Notes: generated by a model not told the origin, from the letters alone. 64,000 nucleotides of DNA from Cryptomeria japonica (GCF_030272615.1 NC_081406.1:232678396-232742395), one strand, 5' to 3'; numbered from the stretch's first letter, positions 12,401 through 26,539 are shown. Numbers and translations are program-made.

Positions 12401-13212
12401 AGAATTGAGTGGGCATACACAACGTTCGAGTGCATCCGTCACATGGGTAAATATGCTGAATGGAAATTTTTTCAAATTGAATACTTTACCAATAATCTAA
12501 TTGATGTTGATTTCCAACATAAAGTGACTATATTTGTTTTAAATAAGAAAGCAATGATAATAGTATGCATGACATTGGAATGCAACTTGCTAATTGTGAA
12601 ACACCACCTGCACATGAAGGTCCGGATGTGCATCCTAGTAGTGGAGGTATTCATTTGCTATTCAAATTTATTTATTTAGCTATTAATACAATTAAAAATC
12701 TTAATTTGTAATTAGAGTAGTAATTAATGCAACCTTTTTTGTTAATATTTTAGAGCATGTAGTTGGTGGTGACCAAGTGGAGCATGATGTTCCCCACTCA
12801 GGTAAAGAGGACCACTGTTATTCCTTTAAACAAATATAATTTCAATTGGTGTTCAACATTAATGTAACCATTAGTATTTCAACTCTAGATGATCTAGAGG
12901 GTGTTCAACATGTTGAGGTTGAGGCTACACAAAATGATGTGGCCCCATCAGCTAAAGAGCGCAACAATTATGTTCTCTAAATTAATGAAATACTTATAAC
13001 AATAATATATATTTTTTTTTAATTTAACCCATTTCTTTGTTATTGCAGAGGACCCCCCTTCACTTCAGTGTCCTCGTCCTCAATATAGGACTAGGCATAC
13101 ATCGAGATCACGAGCAGTTGGCGAAACATCTACAGAGGGGGGAAATGATGAAGAAACCGATGTTCCACTTAGTCTTTTCATAGCTTCAAAAAAAAAGAAA
13201 GAAAATAAATGA
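9441..13212 (+). pseudogene. Second gene of the CACTA-type transposon: SET-like domain plus Spm-type transposase-like segment
   Basis: This is a multi-exon gene on the same strand, 1.4 kb after the TNP2-like gene. A first exon (9441-about 10160) carries a basic segment and then a SET-like domain, interrupted once by TAG at 9657-9659. Further exons are suggested by AG/GT borders at about 10299-10361 and 10477-10720. Next come a Ser/Thr-rich exon from about 11285 and a helical, charged segment at 11750-12030. A short exon around 12110-12200 with KHGQHKLGSGGYMKL resembles the end of the plant Ptta/En/Spm transposase family (Transposase_24-like). The last exon, 13049-13212, ends in a basic KKKKENK tail and TGA at 13210-13212. 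The exon chain is my inference. The two domains could instead belong to separate genes. At least one stop makes this copy probably non-functional. Confidence 0.5.
9669..10160 (+). other. SET-like (protein lysine methyltransferase) domain within the second transposon gene
   Basis: The frame reads SSLHGLGLFSMDDIK (the GxGLF start of SET domains), LMEFVG (counterpart of the YxG turn), then VAVYIDGR...GNIAGFIN and KQPNCIFEA (counterpart of the RFINHSCxPNC cofactor-binding loop). It closes with VFVCAIKSISAGKELLIDYS (counterpart of AxRDIxxGEELxxDY). The usual NHSC histidine is not obvious (FINSTQ is present instead), so catalytic ability is doubtful. SET domains transfer methyl groups from S-adenosylmethionine to lysines, mostly in histones. 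This assignment is by motif order only. Confidence 0.7.
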
Positions 13213-14901
13213 TTGTAATATAACTTATTTGATAGTGACTGATTTTTATGTGTTAGTGAATGCAATTATGTGCTAATTAATGGTTATGGATGATATGTGT
13301 TAATTAATATTGATGAATGTTGCATGTTAATTAATGTTAATCAATGTTATGTGTTAATGAATGTTATGTGATATTAATGAATGAATGCTATATTTTATTA
13401 ATGGTAGAAAGAATGAATGTTATAAGATGTTAACGAGGAATTTAGAGTGATGTTAGGGGGGGGGGGGGAGGGGCCAAATGAGCTTCCACCTTCATGTGGT
13501 TGGCCCTGTTAAGTGGAGAATACTAAACTATTCTCGAAACCAAGCAAAGCTCAACAAGATAACATACTTTTCAATATTTCATTATGTTGCACAGTTAATC
13601 TTATCGAATAATGTATATTGAATCTTAATTGCAGGGTCCAACAGAGCCAACACGAACAACAACACCATAAGTTGTTGGGTATAATAAAATCCCATATTGT
13701 CTTATCTGTACACGAACAATATGAGTTGCTTCTAGTGTTGATATCCAAGGCGGGACTACAAAAGTTATGAATATGCCTCATCCTTGTAAGTTTTTTTATT
13801 ACTTCTAAGTCATGAATATGCCTCATCCTTGTAAGTTTTTTTATTACTTGTAAGTCATGAATATTTATCTTTAGTTGATTAAAATCATTTCAATGAATGT
13901 AAATCTTGATTATTATAAAGTGATATTTGCACTATCAATATCAATTCCAAATTGAAACCCTTTTAGTGCATGCATGTTGTTTGCCAAAATGCCATCTCAA
14001 AAGTATCAGCAAACAAACATTGGCATTCACAAAATCAAGAAAGACAAACTGAAAATTAGCAATAGAGCATTCAAGTAAACTATTTGTCAAGAAGCATAGT
14101 TGAAAAGGTGCAAAAGAAATTGGTTTCAAAATAGGGATAGACCATTACAAATTGGCAACTTGGCATCACTTCTCTTCTTACTTCTCCTCAACCCTCTTGC
14201 TCTGCACTCTCACTTTTTCACCTGACACCTGCAACTCTCACTCTCACATTCACAGTTGTCAGCTTCTTGCTCTTTGTTTTTGTGAGTTGAAACAAAAATA
14301 GGAGTTAGTTTTATAAAGTTGGTGGGGTTTGGGTGGGGCCCATAGGCTGTGAGCGTTTGACCTTGGGCGTGGAGTTTGAAAAAAAGTTCTGATTTTTTTT
14401 AAATCACTTATGGGCTGTTTGGCCATGGGAGATGCTTGGATGTCCCTGAGATGGTCAGGATGATCTTGGGAGTCCCTCAAACGTCTCAAGGATGTCCTAG
14501 AGATGTCTCAAAGATTATGGAATTGGATTGCACTAGGGCGACAGGGGGACATCCCATCCAAGTCCTTGTATTCTGAAAGTGTCCCCATTTAAAAATAAAT
14601 AGTTTTGGGGGAGGAAATGTCCTTGTGGAACACTGGCTCCAATACATATGTCTTGGTATGATTTTTTAAATAAGACACTAGAATTCATTAAAAATATCTT
14701 TAGAATCTATATTAATCAATAAAAGATGTTTCTTATTCAATGTATGTACCAAACCCTATTACCAACAATATAACAACCCTAGCCTACAAATTGGACTGGT
14801 TAATTTTCTCCAATCAAACAAACATGTAATCACTCCGTAAACTAAGTACATTAAGCACACATCGAGTTATAAAATAACTAACTGTGATACATCAATATGT
14901 G
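13213..14901. other. Non-coding stretch downstream of the transposon genes
   Basis: This stretch contains repeated TTAATG/AATGTTATGTG words (13250-13440), a poly-G tract (13456-13474, one interruption), a tandem duplication (separate entry), and a more GC-rich part around 14160-14640. No coding region or terminal inverted repeat was recognised. The 3' end of the CACTA-type element should lie somewhere here. Confidence 0.45.
13765..13854. repeat. Two tandem 45-base units
   Basis: The unit ATGAATATGCCTCATCC... ending in ATTACTTSTAAG occurs at 13765-13809 and 13810-13854 with only about two differences. A third partial start (TCATGAATAT) follows. This is a simple recent tandem duplication. Confidence 0.9.
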
Positions 14902-14906
14902 AAAGT

Positions 14907-17900
14907 TGTAAGGCCTTCCCCAAACCAAGCTTTTATTAACTTAGTTGACCATGTTTGACCCTATTAATAAATGCTTTATAATTCAATAGAATAGACTGTG
15001 TTAGACAAATAGATTGGTGAGAAAAGTAATTGAACCAAGTTATAGAGTTATTGCACCTAGTGGTGTACATTTTGATGTGTTATGAATTTGAAATCCTAAA
15101 AGATCCATTGATTGGATAATCTTGATTTAACGTATGTCAGCTATGTCTGGATGTAGAACTTATACAATTCTGTGATTGGGTAACACTGATGAATGTTGAT
15201 GCTTCATTTATATGCTTTATAGAGACAAAACTCTATATGATTCTAGAATAGGATAAATTTGAGAGGAGGTATGTCATTATTGGATTTGCAGGACTTTACT
15301 ATGATGATAGAAATAGGAATGCATGTTTTAATGTATGGATCAAAATTATGTGAATTATGATAATTGTTATGTGGAGTTATTTGGATGAAAGATGTATTGA
15401 TTGATAAATGTACATTGTATGCAGAGTGTTTGAAGTGCATTATTATTCATGTGTTTTATATTATATGAGATTATTTGGAAGTACTAATGTGTAAATCAAG
15501 TTGCGCAGGAATTATCCATGTGACCATGGAAATATTATGGAGAACCAAACCTAGACCTATGTATGTTCGTAAGCCAGGGGTTGTCTATTTGGAGAGACAA
15601 CACCCCGTTTGTGTTGTATTTTATTCATAACAGTATATGCTGCATGTGTGTTAAGTGTTATTTAATTGATTTGTGTAAAATCCACAAGAGATGATTTCAT
15701 GTTTTAAATTGTAAAAGTGTTTTCTTTGTGTAACTTGACACATGTGTGGATTTAAGTTTAAATTTTTATTTTTGTCTCTTGGTGGGAAAGTGTTCAACTA
15801 TAGCTATTTCAATTAATGTAACGTGATGTCATAAATACCTTGGGTAAAGAATCTTTGGGGTGGTCAACATAGGTTTGACCCGAAAATAAACTTCAGAGGG
15901 GTTTAAAATGGGTTAAATGAACACCTAGGGGTAGTTTAATAGGGTTCCCTAAAGCCCATAAGGTATACCTAAGGTTTAGGGGTAATTTTAGGCAAATTTC
16001 TACTCCTAAGTGACCTTTTAGACATTCTAAAATTTGACTTTTCTGAGTTGTGCGAAAATTGAAATTAGAAGTTTGAACCTAGTTGTAAACTTTCCTTTTC
16101 GAATGAGAGTTCTCTTTCCCATTCTGTCTTACCTTCCTCTTTAGTTTTTAGAAACTTGTGAGAACTGAGAGAAGGAGCTTCTTAAGAAAGGATTTGAAAA
16201 TTTGAGGGTAATCACCCACTCTCCATTTTTGGAGACAAAAAGTATTTTGTAAAGAAAGAGATGGAATTTTGGTTGGAGAATTTTAGCTAAGGGTTGAAAG
16301 GGAAGAACTGTGGAATTGGGTTGCTCATCCTCAACAAAACTAACCTACCTTTGGGCAGATTAAGGTTGGTCGTATTCATCATATAATGGATTTCTTATTG
16401 CATGTGTTTGCAAGTAATGTTTGTGGAAAAGATTTGTTTTCGTGCAGGTTCTCTTGGAAATTTATTTGGTATTTTGTTTTATACTTTGTATGTGTGTTTG
16501 GGAGTAATCAAGATCTCCTACTCTTGGGAGAGAGGAGGATCTTGTGGGTGGTAGAAGTGACAACCCTCAAGTGAGAGACTCTCGTTATGAGAGTGATCAC
16601 AAGGGAATTTATGTGACCCTTGCTGCATGGCTTGTTTATGCATTGGGGGTCATAAGGAGGGAAATAAGGCATAAATGCCTTGGGGGGCATAAGGAATAAA
16701 GGGTTGATTTTGTTATACTTGTTGTATTTGGTTTGCCATGAGGTGGCTATATGCTTTAGTTTTCCATGAGGTGGCTATTGGTTTGCCATACTTGTAGTCT
16801 CCTCAAGGTACTTGGTCCACTACCACCCTTGAAAAGACAACACCAATGTGTGGTGCAGTGTAGCCCAGGTTTGGGAGTGTATTTTGAGTTTGTGTGTATT
16901 ATGTCTATGTGTTTGCATGTTTGTTACCTGTCTAGGGCTTGGTTCTCCGAGCTCGGGGGTGGCTACCAGTTAGCCTAGGCGGGGAGGTGAGCACTCCATG
17001 GTCATATCTTTGATCTTATTTGTAGGATGTTGGAAGAAAGAGATTAGGAACAAGTGGAAAACTCGATGAAGTTATTTGTTGTAGAATCCAATTGGAAATA
17101 TGTTGCGATTTTGTCCTCATTATAATAGTTGAGTGACCTATTTATAAAATGACTATAGTGTCTTTTAAAGTAATTCCTAGAAATGATATAGTTATTTGTT
17201 ATATTGCAAAAGATGGAAAGAATAATTCTGGAATAGTTTCCTAAAGTTTGTTTTCTAAATTTAATTATTGTTAGTATAATAATAATGTGGGAAAGCAACT
17301 AGATTTATTTTACCCTTTTATGTATGTGAAATAAATCCAGGAAATAGAGAAAGGGATTAATGGTTGTTTGCATGTTGTCGTGGATAAAAATAAAAAAATA
17401 AAAAAAAATAAAAATTGCAATTTGAATTTCAAATTTCATGATTTAAGTTTAAGGATTCCAGATAAATATAGATGCAAGAAATAAAATCAAATATATAATT
17501 GCAGAATTAAAACCTAAAGTAGTTATAATTACTTTTATGGATTTAATTTAATAAATTCTGGATTTATTAAGTTGCTGTTAACTTTTAATAAAATCTATCA
17601 TTTGGATAGTTGATGCAGAATTATCAAACTCTGTTATTATTTATTGCAGTAATATCTCTTATAGTTAATCAGATTTAATGGAAATGAATAAACTTTAACG
17701 ATGCTATTCTAAATACATTTAATGCTGTTAGTTTCTAATTGTTTTTTATATAGAAAGAAAATCTTTATTAGTTAGCCTAATTAATTCCTTTAGCAACTGA
17801 GAAATTAATGAAAGAAGCTAGATTTAAAGGAAATAGCATTTTCACTGCTTTATGATAATTTTTTATATAAAAATATATATATATATATATATATATATAC

Positions 17901-19001
17901 CTAGATTTATTATGCATCAAAAATAAGTTTAAGTACACAAATAAATTTATATGCATATAAATATATGTTATTGTGTTCATCCTAAAAATATACCTGTTAT
18001 ATAGTATAACTGTATGTGTATATACATTTATATATATAAATAGATATACATATATACATAGATATATATATATATATATATTTTATTTTATTTAAAAAAA
18101 AAAATTAAAAAAGAAAAAATTATTAAACAAACTTTTTAGAAAAAAAAAAAAACTTTGCAAATAATGGGGGGGAAAGCGGCAGTGAAGGAAGCCGCGGCTC
18201 CCTCACCCGCCGCTAAGGGAGTATCCCTCCCTGTGGGCACCGCAGTGAGCAGACAACCGCTCACTGTGGGCCGTCTATAGGGAATCATTTAGGGAAATTT
18301 AATCCTATTGGTAGTTAATTGTCTATAGGGAATAATTTCAGAACAACTAAATGTAGGTTTTAAAGAATAAACCTTATAGAACGATTTTCGTTATGGATTT
18401 AATCAACCCTTTTAGTTGATTTAGTATAAACCACCTTTTAAGTATGTTTAAATAAAATATAGACATTTCTAAAACTAAGTGTTAGGTCTATTTTGATTAG
18501 TTCCTAAAATCAATTGATGAATTTTGGTTGAAGATTAATTATGTCATCGTCAATTATTTTAGAGAGTTTTGATTAAATCAATCTATTGATGCAATTTAAT
18601 GAGATAATAAAATTAATTCATTTAGTATTCCGCATTAAATTGGATTATTAAGAAAGGGTGTATTAACAGGATGATGGGAACTTGATAACTATTAAATATT
18701 GATGTCGAACCAAGTAAATTTATTAATGACTATTTAATGGAGATGGATCTAATTAAGTACTAATTGATGCAACTGAAATGATAGGGTCTTTTGAGTGAAT
18801 ATAATATTACCCTTATAAATTTTACTCGTTGCACTAGATAATGGGAATTATCGTAATTGTTATGTTAGTATTTTATATCAATTAATATTTCGTTTAGAAC
18901 AACATGTTAAGTTGTCACAACTATTTAAGCATTGGTTGCATGAAAATAAGTGTTTCAAAAAATTTGTCGGTTGTGTTTTGCCCTAAATTTTGGGCATGAC
19001 A
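14907..19001 (+). repeat. 5' LTR of the LARD-like element (4095 bases)
   Basis: This copy matches the 3' LTR along its whole length except for a gap of roughly 0.9 kb. After the GC-rich block at about 18165-18275 it jumps (near TATAGGGAATCATTTAGGG, about 18276) to sequence that lies near 26950 in the other LTR. It contains (TA)n tracts at about 17872-17900 and 18060-18081. Several short open frames recur at matching places in both LTRs (for example on the minus strand at 15243-15440, identical at 23018-23215). This reflects LTR identity, not coding. Confidence 0.9.
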
Positions 19002-19025
19002 TTTTTGTATCAGTTAGCCCTAGGT
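19002..19025 (+). other. Primer binding site, initiator Met-tRNA type (degenerate)
   Basis: Immediately after the LTR end comes TTTTTGTATCAGTTAGCCC followed by TAGGTTC. This resembles the common plant Gypsy primer site TTGGTATCAGAGCCTAGG with a G lost or changed and one or two extra bases. Confidence 0.6.
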
Positions 19026-22000
19026 TCATACACTGGTGAACATGGGCTACATTCATAACTTAGTTAAAACCAAACTGTGGCTTGAAGTATAACACCTAGG
19101 TGAAAGCTTGTGAAATAACAAAGTGAAAACATAAGTGAAATTTTTTGCAAATCAATAGATCAACATATAACCATTCAAGGGGTTCCAAGGGTCACTAAAA
19201 ACCCTGAAATTTGAACTTATTAGTCATAATATTTATGGCTTAAATAAAACCCCAAAGGCTGTGAAATATTCAACTATTTATTCATATGAAGTAATTTTGG
19301 TGTCTATTAATGAAAATTAGACCTTTTGTGCCTACGAGGTTACCATTCAATTGGAACCTAAAACGCAATAACTGCCCTAATCAAATTGAGTATGAGGAGT
19401 TAATTCTTCAATAAAACACTCTTGATGATAACTAAAAGAATGCCATCCACCGAGATATGTTCTTGACATGGCAAGACAAGCAAGATAGTTAGACCTAAGA
19501 TAAAGACACTATAAACAGGATAAATAAGAATCGAGGTAGATCAAAATAAAATTTTAAGCTATGTGAAATTATGATGGTTAAAAAGATCAAGGCCACCATA
19601 GGAGACAACAATGAAGGAGAGTTAAGAGGTACTCTTGTGAATAGTAGAAAGAAGCATTAACCTATCCTAATGATTAGGTACCTTAAGAATGTGATCATGT
19701 TAGATTTCTTATTAAGAGCATTTGTTAGACAATGTTTGTAGCAATATAGTGAAGCTAGAGTTGGATAACCTTGAAGATAAGAACTAAACTGATGTATGAC
19801 AATCCCCTTGATCAGAGAACCCTAGTAATACTATAGATGAGTTAAATAAGGAGAAAGGAGGCATGAACTTCTTGGGTAAAAACATGTATTTACAATAAAC
19901 CCTAAGTTCATCCGTGGTTATATAATTAGGAGAACAAGCAAGTAAAACCTCAACTAGTTCCTTTATGGGAAGATAATCTTGGAAAAAGTAGATAATGGAA
20001 GAGAGAGTAGAGTTGATTTAGGAATCATACAAAAAAAATCCCCATTGAAGTGCAAGGAGTGTAAAAGTATTAGGATCCTATAATCTAGAAATGAGTAATT
20101 AGATGTCGTTCAGAAACTAAGAACGAAAGTGCAACCCAATCATGGTTAGTTGCTAGGTACAAGACAGTATGTAACACAATTTAACTACTAGGCACAATCG
20201 AAGAAGCTTTGCAAATTTTGGCACTCAAGTGTGAAAGTATGTGAAAACATTAAGTATGGATGAAGCAACATTCAGATGGAAATGGCTTATGGAGAGATAG
20301 TACAACAATATTTTAATACCAAGGTTTTAATGAAAGATCAGTTGGTAGTATATAATCTTTTATGGGAACAATGATAAGGGACGGAACTAGGTGGCTAGCT
20401 ATGGGAGAACTTGGAAATTCTGGGAGTCTTAAGACATTAGTAATTATGGGACATCCTTATGTTATACCGTAATTGGGTAACTAGATATTAGGATGGTAAG
20501 ATGGTTGATTTAGATTGAAGAGATCGAAGGTTGTGATATGCTGAAGTTGGCTAGTAAGTAAAAATAAATAAGTAATATGGAATGAGATAACTTTCCTTTT
20601 ACTAAATTTTAATTAAAAGGATGGGTGTTGGCCACTTTCGAGTGCACACCCCCTTGATTTTATAATTGCATAAGTAAAATAGGAGAGAATAAGTTCACTC
20701 TCTGAGTTGTTTGAATGTTGTCCTGAAATGTGTGAGTAGAAATTGTTGTCAACCATTATCGACCTTACTTGACAATGAATCCACCCCAAATGGCTCTTAA
20801 CCATAAGTGTTAGTAATTTTGGCAACAAGCTCCAACCTAATGAAGGCAAGTGAATGTTAGAGGTGAAAATATAAGAAGCTAACATAAGATGCTAAGAAAA
20901 CAAATGATGTCCCGAGTAAAATTATATGACTACATTATACAAATCCTAAGAGATTCCAAGTAATCAAGTGTCAATTTTGTACCAAATTATTAACCGTGCG
21001 TGTAAGACATGAAAGTGCCGATGCTTGAAGCTACCACGTAACATTGAGTCAGGGCTTAGCATATTAAGATAATTAATAGAAGTCCAAGAGGAATGGACGG
21101 AGAATGGTAGAATTAGTGCAATCACCTATTAGATATAATTAAGGATGGTAACAACCCTAAATAGATAGTGGATTATATCGGAAAGTGTTGCTTGAAATAG
21201 TTAGCACGTGAAGGTTAAAATGGAACATGATTTATTAAAACGAATGCGATCTCTTGTGTATAAGAATGTATTTCATAAATCGATAAAGGATTTTAAAGAA
21301 TCTAAAATCTCAAGAGTCTAATAATCACTTCCTAACACACTCAGGACGCATGATCTTGGGTGATGTGTTGCGGTTACTCCCTATAGCATGGCTGGAATGG
21401 TCATCTTGTTTCGAGTTTGATTCAACATTAATTTCGATTTTCTTTGAAGAGTATATTGTGACACTGGGGCTAGGACTTTCTTTTTATTTATTTTGTTTAT
21501 GAAGAGAAGACCACTAAATTTATGTTTATTTTTATATGAACTATAGCACTTGCCGTGTTTCTAGTTTTAATATTTTTCAATTGCTGGCATTTTTCTTCTT
21601 TTTATTGGGCTTGGCAGAAGTAACTTGTATTTTTGAAAAGTGTCAAGTGGTCATTTTGATGGTTGATATAACTAGCCCTAGTGATGTGATTTGTGTAATA
21701 TCTATCATGTTCGTAGAACCACTGATAGCGTGTCAAGGGACAATACCGCAAGGAGTGAAAATTAGGCACGAGAATTAACAAAGAATTGGTTTTTATCAAA
21801 TTAAGATAAAGGAAGGAATATCCTCCTAAGTGAAATTAATTGCGAGTAATCTGGAAGAGAAAGAATTATAACAATAGTGTGACCTAGACCTAATGAATTG
21901 CGAAAGTAATGATTGTCGACTGATAAATTTGGTATGTGTATGGAGATGATTGCGTGGATGATATCTGAAATAAGTATTAATAAGTTCCATCACTCCTTTG

Positions 22001-22668
22001 GAATGGGATTGTAGGGTACCTCAATGTTTGGAAATGGCAAATAATGTTCCCTATAAAACTTAAACCTTGGAGCCTAGAAATATAAAAACATTTTAATCCC
22101 TAGTGGTAGAAAAGAACCCTATATAAGGGCGAAATTGAAGAACCTAAATTTGATTTTGTCTTGCCACCTAAGAAAGTTGGAAGAAAATTATGCACCTAGG
22201 ATGATTTAGCAAATAGCGTATTAACACCGTAATGAGGTGCCTCGAATGTAGAATAAGTAGATTCGTTGTGGTTAAGTGTGATGTCAATTTTCTTAAGTAA
22301 AATGCATGGACGAGAATACAGTAGGATAAACATGTTTTTAAACAAATCTTAAATGAAGTAGAACTCCTAGAAAATTCTATATGTGTAACCTTTATTATGA
22401 TTTGGAGGGTGCAATAATGTAAGTTGTTGAAAGATAGAACTTTGTAAACACCTACCTAGGAATTGAAGGGAAATGTAATAAAAAAAAAAAAACACTAAGA
22501 ATTTATCCTTGTGAAGACAGTGAGTTAATTACAATAATAAGTTGATTTTGGTATTCCACCCTTCTAGTAGGCAAGTTAAGACTCTGAGTAACTCATAGAA
22601 ATTGTGAGAAATGTTATGTCCCTACTTCGTAATTCTACACATGCGACTTCCAGGAGTAAGTCGAACTC
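19026..22668 (+). other. Non-coding interior of the LARD-like element
   Basis: All frames are closed by frequent stops. Short open frames, such as 20613-20885 on the minus strand and 21536-21778 on the plus strand, show no recognisable motif. LARD interiors are expected to carry packaging and dimerisation signals rather than genes, but I cannot point to a specific one. A heavily decayed gag-pol cannot be excluded without a profile search. Confidence 0.6.
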
Positions 22669-22669
22669 T

Positions 22670-22681
22670 AGGGGAGGAGGA
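22670..22681 (+). other. Polypurine tract of the LARD-like element
   Basis: AGGGGAGGAGGA lies directly before the TGTAAGG start of the 3' LTR. This is the expected position for the primer of plus-strand DNA synthesis. Confidence 0.85.
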
Positions 22682-25600
22682 TGTAAGGCCTTCCCCAAAC
22701 CAAGCTTTGATTAACTTAGTTTACCATGTTTGACCCTATTAATAAATGCTTTATAATTCAATAGAATAGACTGTGTTAGACAGATAGATTGGTGAGAAAA
22801 GTAATTGAACCAAGTTATAGAGTTATTGCACCTGGTGGTGTACATTTTGATGTGTTATGAATTTGAAATCCTAAAAGATCCATTGATTGGATAATCTTGA
22901 TTTAACGTATGTCAGCTATGTCTGGATGTAGAACTTATACAATTCTGTGATTGAGTAACACTGATGAATGTTGATGCTTCACTTATATGCTTTATAGATA
23001 CAAAACTCTATATGATTCTAGAATAGGATAAATTTGAGAGGAGGTATGTCATTATTGGATTTGCAGGACTTTACTATGATGATAGAAATAGGAATGCATG
23101 TTTTAATGTATGGATCAAAATTATGTGAATTATGATAATTGTTATGTGGAGTTATTTGGATGAAAGATGTATTGATTGATAAATGTACATTGTATGCAGA
23201 GTGTTTGAAGTGCATTATTATTCATGTGTTTTATATTATATGAGATTATTTGGAAGTACTAATGTGTAAATCGAGTTGCCCAGGAATTATCCATGTGACC
23301 ATGGAAATATTACGGAGAACCAAACCTAGACCTATGTATGTTCGTAAGCCAGGGGTTGTCTATTTGGAGAGACAACACCCCGTTTGTGTTGTATTTTATT
23401 CGTAACAGTATATGCTGCATGTGTGTTAAGTGTTATTTAATTGATTTGTGTAAAATCCACAAGAGACGATTTCATGTTTTAAATTGTAAAAGTGTTTTCT
23501 TTGTGTCACTTGACACATGTGTGGATTTAAGTTTAAATTTTTATTTTTGTCTCTTGGTGGGAAAGTGTTCAACTATAGCTATTTCAATTAATGTAACGTG
23601 ATGTCATAAATACCTTGGGTAAAGAATCTTTGGGGTGGTCAACATAGGTTTGACCCGAAAATAAACATCAGAGGGGTTTAAAATGGGTTAAATGAACACC
23701 TAGGGGTAGTTTAATAGGGTTCCCTAAAGCCCATAAGGTATACCTAAGGTTTAGGGGTAATTTTAGGCAAGTTTCTACTCCTAAGTGACCTTTTAGACAT
23801 TCTAAAATTTGACTTTTCTGAGTTGTGCGAAAATTGAAATTAGAAGTTTGAACCTAGTTGTAAACTTTCCTTTTCGAATGAGAGTTCTCTTTCCCATTCT
23901 GTCTTACCTTCCTCTTTAGTTTTTAGAAACTTGTGATAACTGAGAGAAGGAGCTTCTTAAGCAAGGATTTGAAAATTTGAGGGTAATCACCCACTCTCCA
24001 TTTTTGGAGACAAAAAGTATTTTGTAAAGAAAGAGATGGAATTTTTGTTGGAAAATTTTAGCTAAGGGTTGAAAGGGAAGAACTGTGGAATTGGGCTGTT
24101 CATCCTGAACAAAACTTACCTACCTTTGGGCAGATTAAGGTTGGTCGTATTCATCATATAATGGATTTATTATTGCATGTGTTTGCAAGTAATGTTTGTG
24201 GAAAAGATTTATTTTCGTGCATGTTCTTTTGGAAATTTATTTGGTATTTTGTTTTATACTTTGTATGTGTGTTTGGGAGTAATCAAGATCTCCTACTCTT
24301 GGGAGAGAGGAGGATCTTGTGGGTGGTAGAAGTGACAGCCCTCGAGTGAGAGACTCTCGTTATGAGAGCGATCACAAGGGAATTTATGTGACCCTTGCTG
24401 CATGGCTTGTTTATGCATTGGGGGTCATAAGGAGGGAAATAAGGCATAAATGCCTTGGGGGGCATAAGGAATAAAGGGTTGATTTTGTTATATTTGTTGT
24501 ATTTGGTTTGCCATGAGGTGGCTATATGCTTTAGTTTGCCATGAGGTGGCTATTGTTTTGCCATACTTGTAGTCTCCTCAAGGTACTTGGTCCACTACCA
24601 CCCTTGAAAAGACAACACCAATGTGTGGTGCAGTGTAGCTCGGGTTTGGGAGTGTATTTTGAGTTTGTGTGTATTATGTCTGTGTGTTTGCATGTTTGTT
24701 ACCTGTCTAGGGCTTGGTTCTCCAAGCTTGGGGGTGGCTACCAGTTAGCCTAGGCGGGGAGGTGAGCACTCCATGGTCATATCTTTGATCTTATTTGCAA
24801 GATGTTGGAAGAAAGAGATTAGGAATGAGTGGAAAACTTGATGAAGTTATTTGTTGCAGAATCCATTTGGAAATATGTTGCGATTTTGTCCTCATTATAA
24901 TAGTTGAGTGACCTATTTGTAAAATGACTATAGTGTCTTTTAAGGTAATTCCTAGAAATGATATAGTTATTTGTTATATTGCAAAAGATGAAAAGAATAA
25001 TCCTGGAATAGTTTCCTAAAGTTTGTTTTCTAAATTTAATTATTGTTAGTATAATAATAATGTGGGAAAGCAACTAGATTTATTTTACCCTTTTATGTAT
25101 GTGAAATAAATCCAGGAAATAGAGAAAGGGATTAATGGTTGTTTGCATGTTGTCGTGGATAAAAATAAAAAAATAAAAAATAAAAAAAATTGCAGTTTGA
25201 ATTTCAAATTTCATGATTTAAGTTTAAGGATTCCAGATAAATATAGATGCAAGAAATAAAATCATATATATAATTGCATAATTAAAACCTAATGTAGTTA
25301 TAATTACTTTTATGGATTTAATTTAATAAATTCTGGATTTATTAAGTTGTTGTTAACTTTTCGTAAAATCTGTCATTTGGATAGTTGATGTAGAATTATC
25401 AAACTCTGTTATTTATTTATTGCAGTAATATCTCCTATAGTTAATCAAATTTAATGGAAATGAATAAACTTTGACGATGCTGTTCTAAATACATTTAATG
25501 CTGTTAGTTTCTAATTGTTTTTTTTATAGAAAGAAAATCTTTATTAGTTAGCCTAATTAATTCCTTTAGCAACTGAGAAATTAATGAAAGAAACTAGATT

Positions 25601-25834
25601 TAAAGGAAATAGCATTTTCATTACTTTATGATAATTTTTTATATAAAATATATATATATATATATATACCTAGATTTTTTATGCATCAAAAATAAGTTTA
25701 AGTACACAAATAAATTTATATGCATATAAATATATGTTATTGTGTTCATCCTAAAAATATACCTGTTATATAGTATAGGTATATGTGTATATACATTTAT
25801 ATATATATAAATAGATATACATATATACATATAT

Positions 25835-25877
<43 letters not shown>

Positions 25878-26471
25878 CATATATATATATATTTTATTTT
25901 ATTTTATTTAAAAAAAAAAATTTAAAAGAAAAAATTATTAAATAAACTTTTTAGCAAAAAAAAAAAAAACTTAGCAAATAACGGGGGGGAAAGTGGCGGT
26001 GAAGGAAGCCGTGGCTGCCTCACCCGCCGCTAAGGGAGTATCCCTCCCTGCAGGCACCGCAGTGAGCGGACAGTCGCTCACTGTGGGCCATCCGCAGTGG
26101 GCGGGATAAAAATCCGCCACTGCGGGTGTCCCACAGTGGACTGCATGGCTGCCTTTGTGGCGTCCGCAGGGGTTTCCTTTCCCGTGCGCGGCGACCGTCT
26201 GGGGTTTTCCCTTCCTCCCGTCACCTCCTCGTCGTACGCCCTCTGCCTCCCCTTCATTCAAAACGCTACTCTTTTCCTCCACCATACGCCACTTCGGCCC
26301 CCTATGTGATAAATTAAAAAAAAAAGGGGATAAATCCCTAGCCCGGGTAGGGTTAGGGTAAAGTAAAAGGAAGATGAGATTTTTAATTGTAGAACGATTT
26401 TGTTAGGGAATGAATGGATGTTTTTTTAAAATATGGAAACATATTGATTTTTGTATACAAGTTTTTATATC

Positions 26472-26525
<54 letters not shown>

Positions 26526-26539
26526 TATGTATATGTATG

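Noticed and set aside
15243-15440. Minus-strand open frame, identical to one at 23018-23215, as a conserved small protein
   Set aside because: The identity is explained by the two LTRs of one element, and the translation has no known motif.
26335-26365. GGGTAGGGTTAGGGT as interstitial telomere repeat
   Set aside because: Only about two imperfect units are present inside an LTR, which is too short to be meaningful.
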